A stretch of DNA of 12,114 nucleotides from Candidatus Omnitrophota bacterium (GTDB taxonomy: Bacteria > Omnitrophota > Gorgyraeia > Gygaellales > Profunditerraquicolaceae): positions 1 through 12,114 of the forward strand of contig JACRHO010000060.1 in NCBI GenBank assembly GCA_016212045.1. Direction: 5' to 3'. Shown here in pieces: positions 6,067-12,114 of the stretch (within the stretch, counting starts at the first letter, position 1; each line of letters begins with the position of its first letter). The notes below the pieces were generated by a model, which worked only from the letters and a program-made list of their open reading frames with translations, had not been told where the DNA came from and did no database searches. The position numbers were made by a program, and so were the translations under genes.

Positions 6067-7310
6067 GGCAATCTGCGGTTATAGATAAGGTTAATTAGGC
6101 CCAAGATGCTGACTAATACACCCACGATAATCAGTACCAAGGCATGAGAAAACCTCTCGGCTAATATACTGCTGATAAACATAAATAAGAGAAAACCTAA
6201 ATGCATCACTATCTCTAAAGAACTAAAAATCTTACCCATCATTTCCGTATCGCTGGCATTATGAACAATAGTATTTGAGGCAATCATAATCGGCGAAATT
6301 AAAAATCCCAGTAACCAAGATAGCCCTGCTGCTACCAAAAAATAAGGGTAGCGTTGTATACCGAGAGCAAAAAAGACCAGCATTATGCCGCTTAAAACCA
6401 GAGAAACAAATATCGCCTTATAGTGAGAAACCCGCTGGCCAAAACGGCCGTAAACCAAAGAACCCAAGAAAAGGCCTATCCCCAAAAACATAATCAGAAG
6501 CCCCAGGTCCATCGTGGCAGAACGCAGGGTCTGCTGGACAAAGACGATCAGGACAACGTAGACCGAGCCCAGGGCAGACCACAAGGCAAAAATCACCCAG
6601 GCAGTAAATCTGATATCTTTCTTTGTAATAAAATATACAATGCCTTCTTTTATTTCCTGGAAGACTGACTTTCTGATCACCTCTACTATTTCCTGGCTCA
6701 CTTTCCTGAAGTTCATAGAAGAGCCCTTCGCCTTCTGGACAATCAGAAAAATAAGCGTGCCTGAGATTAAAAAACTTAAGGCGTCTAAATAAAACCCGCT
6801 CCTTGCGCCGAGCCACTCTACTATCACCCCGCTTATCCCAAACCCTAAGATAGCCGCAATCATGCCGGTAGTATGCACCAGCGAATTGGCTATCAGTAAA
6901 TCCTTATTCTCCACTAAGTCAGGGATAATGGACATCTTGGCCGGGACAAAAAACCGGCCGATAGAGAAAACGACAAATATGATTAGATAAATGGGGCTTA
7001 AATATTTAGTGTAAAATAAAAATAAAGGAATAGCTAAAACTAAGGCCGCCCGCAACAGGTCGCAGATATACATCGTGCGGCGGCGGTCCCAGCGGTCTAC
7101 ATATACCCCGGCCACCGGCCCAATTAAAAATACGGGGATAATGGTAAAAGAGAGAATCTTGGCAATCTCCCAGCTGGAGCCGGGCGCCCTTAAATAAACA
7201 AAGCCAATTAAGGCCATCTGGCCAAGCCTATCTCCCAACTGGGAGATTAACTGGCCCAGCCATAAAAAGAAAAAGTTGCGGTTTTTTAAGACCTCTCTGA
7301 ATCTGGGCAT
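6054..7310 (-). CDS. MFS transporter (exporter-like, MFS_3/EntS-type)
   Basis: This 418-aa integral membrane protein has about twelve hydrophobic segments and the layout of the major facilitator superfamily. The opening RNFFFLWLGQLISQLGDRLGQMAL and the loop GPVAGVYVDRWDRRRTM (64-80, the MFS motif A region between helices 2 and 3) are typical of the branch that includes enterobactin exporter EntS, macrolide-efflux-like proteins and lysophospholipid transporters. A basic central loop (residues about 190-215, KAKGSSMNFRKVSQEI) separates the two halves. The substrate cannot be told from sequence. The ATG at 7308-7310 follows an A-rich stretch without a clear Shine-Dalgarno; the tRNA-Thr gene ends 24 bp upstream, so the two may be co-transcribed. 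Its TAG lies inside the start of rnfC (13-bp overlap), which makes it the probable first protein gene of the rnf operon, an unexpected partner for Rnf. Confidence 0.9.
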   Translation of the reverse strand: MPRFREVLKNRNFFFLWLGQLISQLGDRLGQMALIGFVYLRAPGSSWEIAKILSFTIIPVFLIGPVAGVYVDRWDRRRTMYICDLLRAALVLAIPLFLFYTKYLSPIYLIIFVVFSIGRFFVPAKMSIIPDLVENKDLLIANSLVHTTGMIAAILGFGISGVIVEWLGARSGFYLDALSFLISGTLIFLIVQKAKGSSMNFRKVSQEIVEVIRKSVFQEIKEGIVYFITKKDIRFTAWVIFALWSALGSVYVVLIVFVQQTLRSATMDLGLLIMFLGIGLFLGSLVYGRFGQRVSHYKAIFVSLVLSGIMLVFFALGIQRYPYFLVAAGLSWLLGFLISPIMIASNTIVHNASDTEMMGKIFSSLEIVMHLGFLLFMFISSILAERFSHALVLIIVGVLVSILGLINLIYNRRLPWLN

Positions 7311-7334
7311 TTTTTTAGTGGTATAACCTTAAAC

Positions 7335-7406
7335 AGCCGACGGGGGGATTTGAACCCTCGACCTAGTGTTTACGAAACACTTGCTCTGCCACTGAGCTAC
7401 GTCGGC
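7335..7406 (-). tRNA. tRNA-Thr (anticodon CGU)
   Basis: The minus strand folds as a complete cloverleaf. The acceptor stem GCCGACG pairs with CGTCGGC. The D-arm is GCTC-AGTGGCA-GAGC. The anticodon arm is AGTGT-TTCGTAA-ACACT with CGT at 7372-7374 (reads ACG, Thr). The variable loop is 5 nt (AGGTC). The T-arm is GAGGG-TTCAAAT-CCCCC, with one A-C mismatch at its second pair. The discriminator base is U (7335), and CCA is not encoded. It is the 5'-most gene of the minus-strand run, followed by the MFS gene. Confidence 0.96.
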
Positions 7407-7415
7407 AAAATATAT

Positions 7416-7466
7416 AACTCTCTAACTTGCATCCCCTGCCCTTTACCCTATGCAGGTACAAGAGTT
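7416..7466. repeat. imperfect inverted repeat upstream of tRNA-Thr
   Basis: The 17-bp arms 7416-7432 and 7450-7466 match at 13 of 17 positions as an inverted repeat: outer AACTCT/AGAGTT and inner TGCAT/ATGCA are perfect. The loop is 17 nt. It lies in the untranslated gap between the tRNA 5' end and the divergent promoters, so it may be a leader hairpin of the tRNA precursor or an operator. Confidence 0.5.
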
Positions 7467-7471
7467 ACACA

Positions 7472-7498
7472 ATTATACCACAAAAAAAGCATTGACAA
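7472..7498 (-). promoter_or_regulatory. putative promoter for tRNA-Thr and the minus-strand run
   Basis: On the minus strand a perfect TATAAT (7472-7477) is preceded by TTGTCA (7493-7498), five of six to the -35 consensus, with a short 15-bp spacer. Predicted initiation near 7465 is about 60 nt before the tRNA 5' end. The -35 physically overlaps the -35 of the divergent csp promoter, so the two would compete for polymerase. Confidence 0.45.
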
Positions 7499-7519
7499 AG
7501 TAAAAAAAGATGGTACACT
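7492..7519 (+). promoter_or_regulatory. sigma-70-type promoter of the cold-shock gene
   Basis: TTGACA (7492-7497) matches the -35 consensus exactly. After a 16-bp spacer comes TACACT (7514-7519), four of six to TATAAT. Initiation near 7526 gives a leader of about 114 nt before the csp ATG. Confidence 0.7.
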
Positions 7520-7525
7520 TTACCA

Positions 7526-7639
7526 TAAGGAGCAAGTGTTAAAAGTAAAGATGTTAGGAGTGCAAAGACCGTAAGGCAAAAGACATAACTAATAAGCTTT
7601 GCGGTTTTTTTGTATGTAAAGGGGGTGAAAAAGTAACAG
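7526..7639 (+). promoter_or_regulatory. long csp 5' leader with possible leader peptide and attenuator
   Basis: The leader begins at about 7526 with AAGGAG (7527-7532). Four nt later GTG at 7536 opens a 12-codon frame (VLKVKMLGVQRP) that stops at 7572-7574 inside the 5' side of a hairpin. A terminator-like hairpin follows (7562-7611). The csp Shine-Dalgarno GGGGGTGA (7621-7628) then stands 11 nt before the ATG. Long structured leaders are known for cold-shock genes such as E. coli cspA. The leader peptide is speculative; the leader itself is well supported by the promoter. Confidence 0.45.
7562..7611 (+). terminator. terminator-like hairpin in the csp leader (possible attenuator)
   Basis: CTTTGCGG (7597-7604) is followed by seven T (7605-7611). 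Two upstream segments can pair with CTTTGC (7597-7602): GCAAAG at 7562-7567 (perfect, 29-nt loop) or GCAAAAG at 7576-7582 (one bulged A, 14-nt loop). The second can extend by ACC (7568-7570) with GGT (7603-7605) across a bulge. The two pairings exclude each other. The stem is weak for a full terminator, so read-through to csp is expected. Confidence 0.45.
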
Positions 7640-7840
7640 ATGGCAAGAGGTAAAGTGAAATGGTTCAGTAACCAGAAGGGTTATGGCTTTATCACGGGCG
7701 ATGATGGCAAAGACGTTTTTGTGCATTACAGCGCAGTCAAAGGTGATGGCTACAAGAGTCTAAATGAAGGTGATGAAGTAGAATTTGAGGTTACCCAAGG
7801 CCCTAAAGGCGACCAGGCCACCAATGTGACCAAGGTGTAA
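7640..7840 (+). CDS. cold-shock domain protein (CspA family)
   Basis: This 66-aa single cold-shock domain is a nucleic-acid chaperone that binds single-stranded RNA and DNA in the cytoplasm. The OB-fold signatures are complete: KVKWF near the start, RNP1 as KGYGFI (13-18) and RNP2 as VFVHY (26-30), ending in the usual GPKGDQATNVTKV strand. Length is standard. The ATG at 7640 follows a good Shine-Dalgarno (GGGGGTGA, 7621-7628), and the gene has its own promoter and a long leader. It is monocistronic, ended by a strong hairpin shared with the convergent RHS gene. Whether it is cold-induced or constitutive cannot be told; the long leader leaves room for RNA-level control. Which CspA-E paralogue it corresponds to cannot be assigned, so no symbol is given. 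Confidence 0.96.
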   Translation: MARGKVKWFSNQKGYGFITGDDGKDVFVHYSAVKGDGYKSLNEGDEVEFEVTQGPKGDQATNVTKV

Positions 7841-7860
7841 CTTAAATATAACCTGAATAG

Positions 7861-7893
7861 AAAAAGCCGCTGTGTTAACACAGCGGCTTTTTT
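7861..7893. terminator. bidirectional rho-independent terminator between csp and the RHS gene
   Basis: A perfect 22-bp palindrome (7866-7887, GCCGCTGTG arms around TTAA) is flanked by an A-run on the left and a T-run on the right. It therefore gives a GC-rich stem followed by U in either direction. It lies 20 bp after the csp stop and 18 bp after the stop of the minus-strand RHS gene. Confidence 0.95.
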
Positions 7894-7911
7894 ATTTTGT
7901 GCTATTCTTTA

Positions 7912-10900
7912 TTACTCTGTTATCTCTTTCTCGTATAAATCTTCAATGTAGACTGTGGTAGTGACTGAGGAAGCATTGGCAACAGTTTTCTTAACCCTCT
8001 TACCATCTCCATCGTAAAAAAACTGGGTTGTTATTCCGCTTTTACTAATACTTATAGGCCGATTTTCCGAATCATAACCTATATTTCTTCCTGCTCCTGC
8101 CACCATATTCCCACAGCTATCATAAGAATAATTATTTGTGCCATCATTTATCAGGGCATGTATCTTAGAAGACGAATAAGTTTGCGCTATGCCATTTACC
8201 TTTGTGATATTACCTATGGCATTGTATTCATAAGTATTACTATCACCTGAGATTAATCTATCTAAGTCATCATAAGCATAATTCTTGGTATAAGAACGTA
8301 CCGCATCAGTAATTTTAGTAACATTACCCACCTTATCATATTCGTAACGTAAATCCTGTAAAGAACCAGTTAAAAGGGACTTTAATCTATTGTTTTCAGG
8401 GTAGTAATCAAATCTTGCGGTCAGAGGATTAGAGAAGGTAATCATTGTCGGTTGATATGCCGCATTGCAATCTGTGTTTAAGATAAAACCATCAATACTT
8501 TCAGTTAAGCCAGCATTGTTATATCTAAAATCCACTTTCTTAAGATTAGGAAAAAGGATGGATTTTATCCTATCCATAGCATCATAGCTCCATTCTAATT
8601 TATAAGTATTAGTGTCAATTGTTTTTTCTAATTTTATGATTCTGCCTTCCTTGTCATAAGCCCAACGGCTACTACCGGAGAGATCCTGCATACTACTGCG
8701 CCTGCCAATACTATTATTGGAAGTGGCTTCGTCATAGTTATACTTTACCTCAACACCTGATTGGTTGGCATAGTCTTTGCTTATTATGCGGTTAAGCGTA
8801 TCATAGGAAAAATTGATTGTTTCTCCATTGGCATCGTTAGTCTTAATGAGGTTGCCATTATTATCATAATCATAAGTCCAAGTTCCCAAATCCGGGTCAA
8901 CCATTTTTATTCTTTGTCTGAGGCTATCGTAAAAAAATTCAAACTTATTACCAAGATGGTCGGTGATAAGGCTAAGATTATCTAAGGCATCGTAATTATA
9001 ACTTGTAGTATATTCTTCGCTTTTATTCTTTTCTTTTACGCTGATTAACCGTTCATAAGCATCTTTTATCAGAGTCTTTTGGTGTCCATTCTCGTCCATT
9101 ACTGTAGTTATCCAGCCATTATAGGAATTATTGATAGCGCCTCCGTCGGCTTTAGTAATCTGGGTTATTCTACCAATAGCATCATAGGAATATTGTGTCC
9201 ATTTCACTGAGCCATCCGGAGTAAGATAAGAAATTCTTAAGCCGCCGTCTTTAAAATAAGGTAAAGATATCTTGGATGTCTCGCCTCTTGAGTTATAATT
9301 AGTAGTAATATAACTATAAATATTTGTATCCTCTGATTCCTTGGCAGATTGTATTATCCTTTCGAAACCATCCAAGAGATCAATTTTTATAAAATGGTTT
9401 GAGGTATTATTTTCCTCAGTGGTACGGCTTAAAATATAGTTTGCGCCCGGACCATTTATACCATATTCATAAGACTCTGAGCCATAGGCAGAGGATAAAT
9501 CATACGGGCCGATTATCTTGGTCTTTCTGCCAAGGCCATCATATTCAAAAATTGTCTCGTTATTATTGGGGTCGGTTTTAGATTTTATCTGTCCAAAAAG
9601 ACCTTTATTATCAGACGGAGAGTAATAAGAAATTTTTTCAATATGACTTTTAGGATTAGTTATAGTTACAGGGAAAAGATGATATGTGAAGTCATATTCT
9701 ATATTGGTGGTATTACCATTGGCATCGGTTTTAGTAACTTCATTGCCATAGGCATCGTAAGTTGACGCAGTTGAGATATAATCATTTTTAGTATTAAGGT
9801 ATCTTTTTACTTTTGTTAAGTCTCCCTTTGTAGGTGTATCGGTGTAGTTAGCATTATTATCATAGAAATATTGTGTCTCAGACAAGAAAGAGCCGCTACC
9901 ATCCGCATTAGCAAAAAGCCTTTCGCGTGAAGGCAAATTTACTAACCAGGATGAGGAATTTATCGCGTAGTCTGTAAGGATAGATTTTTCTTCTCCCGAT
10001 GCCTCAATATCACCAAAATAGCTGGTTTTGGTGATATTGCCATAAGCATCATATGCAAACTGAGTACGGGCACATTTAGAATTAGTGTATTCATCCATTT
10101 GGATAAGCGGGGTAAAATAAGGTGTTGAGGTATCATCCTGATAAGTATTCAGGGTTTTAGCAATAGAGTTTTCCTGGTGTTCTATCTTACCCAGCTTTGA
10201 GTCAACCTGATGGAAGTAGGTATGACTGACATACCCTAAAGGATCAGTTGCCTGCACATGGCGAAATCCCCGGAAATCCCTCTTTAAGATATCATAACAA
10301 CCGCCCTCATAGTTGTAACTAGTAGTTCCGGAATCGCCTATGCCAGGATTTTTACTGATTGATTTTGCAACCGGTATAACAAAAGGAAGGTCGTTCTTAT
10401 TATCGTCTCCGTTATTATTAAAATTACTTGAAGGTTCATAAGTTATTTTGGTTTTCCCACCAAAAATAGAAGTCTGATTAGTCATTAAATCAGTATATAT
10501 AAGTCCCTTATTTTTATAAACTATTAAGTTAGACTTTTGAGTATTATTTATCCATTCGATAAACTGTGGATATACAAAATCAACCACACCATCTTTATTA
10601 ACATCTATAAAATGAGAGTTATACGTCGTAACATTTAAATAAGTCCGATTATCGCTGAGATAATACCCTAATGAATTCATTAAATCTACTGAACTGCCGA
10701 ATTTATTTCCTAAATTGTAGCACATTTTCCAAGTTACTGTTGGGTAATCTGGGTTATCCTCTCGGTAATCGTTAAATATAAAATCGGGCAAACCATCATT
10801 ATTTATATCAGCCATAGTCCCATTGTAACCGATTTTTACACTTATCGCTTTAGTTTCATGTTTATTTTTATAAAAATATACTGGCGCGCTTTCGTAAAGA

Positions 10901-12114
10901 GTGGTAACTCCATCTGAAAAATTAGTTCCTGTATTATATCGTACCTTCCAATTATAAGAAGCCATACTTAACCAAACAGGAGGACCGGTTAATGTTACCT
11001 GATTGGCAAAGTCATTAAACACCAAATCCAATAAACCATCATTATTCATATCTATAAGCATAGCATTATGATTAACGGTTATACGTTCAAATATATGGCT
11101 GGTCAAATTGTTTGTAACTAATTCGTACTTGAAATAAGCCTTGTCGTAACTAAGCCAAGTTTTCTCTTCGTTAGAGAAACCGTCACCTGTATTGAGACGG
11201 ACAGTCCAATCATGCACACTATAACTAGAATTCCCCCAACTTTCCCATCCGCGCAATTTGTTATACACTAAATCTGGCAGACTATCGCCATTCATATCCG
11301 CAAGCATTGCCGTATCACCCACTTTGATTTGAAAAAACACCCTATCATCATAATAATAGGCTTGGCTGTGGTCAAAAAGTTTTGTCTCAGTGTCAGAAAA
11401 ACCGCTGCCAGTGTTATATCGCACCACTATATCGTAAACGTGCTTACTTACATAGTTCCAACTAACAACGCCGGCCTTTTTACTGTATACTAAATCTGGC
11501 AAACCATCCTTATTCATATCTGCCAAGGTAGCATTACGATCGAGACTAATTGATTCGTAATACGTCAGCCCGCCATAACTAAAAGAGTAATATGATTTTT
11601 CAGCATCAAGCCATTTATTCTCTTGAGGAGAAAAGCTATTTCCGGTATTAAAATAGACTATCCAGTCATATTTAGATACGGGGGAGCGTCCTTTTAAACT
11701 GCAGCCGATTAAATCAGGTAGATTGTCGCCATCTAAATCTAAAATTGCCATATTAATGCTTGGCGGCACATAGCCTATTTGACCTTCAAAACCATTTTCG
11801 TATGAATAAGTTGTATTTGTCAACCATTGGCCACTCAACTCAAAATTATTTCCACTTAACGGCTGCTGGTAAGAAAAACTTATCTGTGGAAGCGCCCGCC
11901 CGTCTTTGCCATATTCTATCACAGAATTCAAAAGCGAAATCTGGCTTATTCCGTTGGTAACATAATTTAATACGTATCTTTTCTGTGTAGCACCTTGCGC
12001 AGAAATATTGATTTCTTTTAAGCGTTTATTAATCTTAAGCAACGCGCCATAATAATAAGTTACAATTTTATCCTGCCTATCTTCAGATATGAAATCTACT
12101 TTACAGTAAGAACT
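7912..12114 (-). CDS. SpvB/TcB-like FG-GAP plus RHS/YD-repeat protein, N-terminus outside window
   Basis: The frame is open from the right edge (12114) to TAA at 7912-7914, 1,400 codons. The TTG at 12042 is internal, since 24 sense codons precede it. Numbering from that TTG, six Ca-binding DxDxDG-type motifs lie at 102-110, 175-183, 249-257, 331-339, 412-420 and 480-488. The spacing is 68-82 residues, mostly with an NTGxxF strand between them: an FG-GAP/VCBS-like propeller as in SpvB and TcB toxins. A TcdB-middle-like part follows (FGGKTKITYEP about 528-538, RDFRGFRHVQATDPLG 588-603). From about 640 on there are some twenty YD repeats (YDAYGN, YDGLGR, YDNNGN and similar) that in relatives build a hollow shell. 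The protein is probably surface or secreted; the signal sequence would be off-window. It ends at FFYDGDGKRVKKTV...YIEDLYEKEITE, without the DHLGS-type core end, autoprotease motif or variable toxin tip. Confidence 0.9.
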   Translation of the reverse strand, partial: SSYCKVDFISEDRQDKIVTYYYGALLKINKRLKEINISAQGATQKRYVLNYVTNGISQISLLNSVIEYGKDGRALPQISFSYQQPLSGNNFELSGQWLTNTTYSYENGFEGQIGYVPPSINMAILDLDGDNLPDLIGCSLKGRSPVSKYDWIVYFNTGNSFSPQENKWLDAEKSYYSFSYGGLTYYESISLDRNATLADMNKDGLPDLVYSKKAGVVSWNYVSKHVYDIVVRYNTGSGFSDTETKLFDHSQAYYYDDRVFFQIKVGDTAMLADMNGDSLPDLVYNKLRGWESWGNSSYSVHDWTVRLNTGDGFSNEEKTWLSYDKAYFKYELVTNNLTSHIFERITVNHNAMLIDMNNDGLLDLVFNDFANQVTLTGPPVWLSMASYNWKVRYNTGTNFSDGVTTLYESAPVYFYKNKHETKAISVKIGYNGTMADINNDGLPDFIFNDYREDNPDYPTVTWKMCYNLGNKFGSSVDLMNSLGYYLSDNRTYLNVTTYNSHFIDVNKDGVVDFVYPQFIEWINNTQKSNLIVYKNKGLIYTDLMTNQTSIFGGKTKITYEPSSNFNNNGDDNKNDLPFVIPVAKSISKNPGIGDSGTTSYNYEGGCYDILKRDFRGFRHVQATDPLGYVSHTYFHQVDSKLGKIEHQENSIAKTLNTYQDDTSTPYFTPLIQMDEYTNSKCARTQFAYDAYGNITKTSYFGDIEASGEEKSILTDYAINSSSWLVNLPSRERLFANADGSGSFLSETQYFYDNNANYTDTPTKGDLTKVKRYLNTKNDYISTASTYDAYGNEVTKTDANGNTTNIEYDFTYHLFPVTITNPKSHIEKISYYSPSDNKGLFGQIKSKTDPNNNETIFEYDGLGRKTKIIGPYDLSSAYGSESYEYGINGPGANYILSRTTEENNTSNHFIKIDLLDGFERIIQSAKESEDTNIYSYITTNYNSRGETSKISLPYFKDGGLRISYLTPDGSVKWTQYSYDAIGRITQITKADGGAINNSYNGWITTVMDENGHQKTLIKDAYERLISVKEKNKSEEYTTSYNYDALDNLSLITDHLGNKFEFFYDSLRQRIKMVDPDLGTWTYDYDNNGNLIKTNDANGETINFSYDTLNRIISKDYANQSGVEVKYNYDEATSNNSIGRRSSMQDLSGSSRWAYDKEGRIIKLEKTIDTNTYKLEWSYDAMDRIKSILFPNLKKVDFRYNNAGLTESIDGFILNTDCNAAYQPTMITFSNPLTARFDYYPENNRLKSLLTGSLQDLRYEYDKVGNVTKITDAVRSYTKNYAYDDLDRLISGDSNTYEYNAIGNITKVNGIAQTYSSSKIHALINDGTNNYSYDSCGNMVAGAGRNIGYDSENRPISISKSGITTQFFYDGDGKRVKKTVANASSVTTTVYIEDLYEKEITE

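Noticed and set aside
6418..6816. 132-codon minus-strand frame inside the MFS gene
   Set aside because: It is a shadow of the transporter in another frame, Cys/Gly/Arg-rich without any family resemblance.
7350..7574. 74-codon + strand frame running across the tRNA
   Set aside because: It runs antisense through a clear tRNA gene and through promoter sequence; only its last 12 codons could be a leader peptide.
7555..7612. Resemblance of GCAAAGACCGTAAGGC to part of a cyclic-di-GMP (GEMM) riboswitch
   Set aside because: Only a short CAAAG-like match; the rest of the conserved aptamer core is missing.
7842..7911. Immunity gene or frameshifted remnant of an RHS toxin tip after the RHS stop
   Set aside because: The 71 bp before csp hold a terminator and stops; no DHLGS-type coding remnant is visible in any frame.
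12040..12042. TTG at 12042 as start of the RHS-repeat gene
   Set aside because: Twenty-four sense codons precede it in frame up to the window edge, and no Shine-Dalgarno is visible.

Overview
The window comes from an anaerobic, low-to-moderate GC bacterium. A complete Rnf ion-pumping complex, overlapping compact operons, and short repeats that run through coding sequence all suggest an uncultivated candidate-phylum lineage. Omnitrophota is my best guess, from memory of similar repeat-derived peptides in such genomes, and confidence in it is low. No 16S or other decisive marker is present.

Layout. A 5'-truncated, unrecognised + strand gene (2-619) converges on and overlaps purN. From about 7400 down to 591 everything is on the minus strand: tRNA-Thr(CGU), an MFS exporter-like transporter, then rnfC, rnfG, rnfD, rnfE, rnfA, rnfB and purN. 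MFS/rnfC, rnfD/rnfE and rnfE/rnfA overlap, and rnfA abuts rnfB, so this is probably one operon. The six Rnf subunits form the membrane complex that couples ferredoxin:NAD+ oxidoreduction to Na+ or H+ translocation. RnfC is the NADH-side Fe-S/flavin subunit, RnfB the ferredoxin-side Fe-S subunit, RnfA/RnfE the membrane pair with the conserved Cys, and RnfD/RnfG the covalent-flavin subunits. The order C-G-D-E-A-B differs from the usual C-D-G-E-A-B. The displaced gene, rnfG, is bracketed by two near-identical 59-bp repeats.

Four kinds of short repeat sit inside this one operon: (i) the two 59-bp junction repeats carrying a stop region, inverted arms, a Shine-Dalgarno and a start codon; (ii) a 20-bp perfect palindrome flanked by a 6-bp direct duplication, which appears to have inserted in the end of rnfB and destroyed an ATGA overlap with purN; (iii) five 7-bp units in rnfC; (iv) four 8-bp units in rnfC. 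This repeat colonisation of an energy-conservation operon is the most interesting signal here.

An intergenic region (7407-7639) holds divergent promoter signals for the tRNA and for a cold-shock protein gene. The cold-shock leader contains a terminator-like hairpin. The csp gene ends at a strong bidirectional terminator, which it shares with a convergent giant gene (minus strand, 7912 to beyond the right edge). That gene encodes an SpvB/TcB-type protein: six Ca-binding FG-GAP/VCBS-like repeats, then a TcdB-middle-like region, then many RHS/YD repeats. It stops before any RHS core end or C-terminal toxin.
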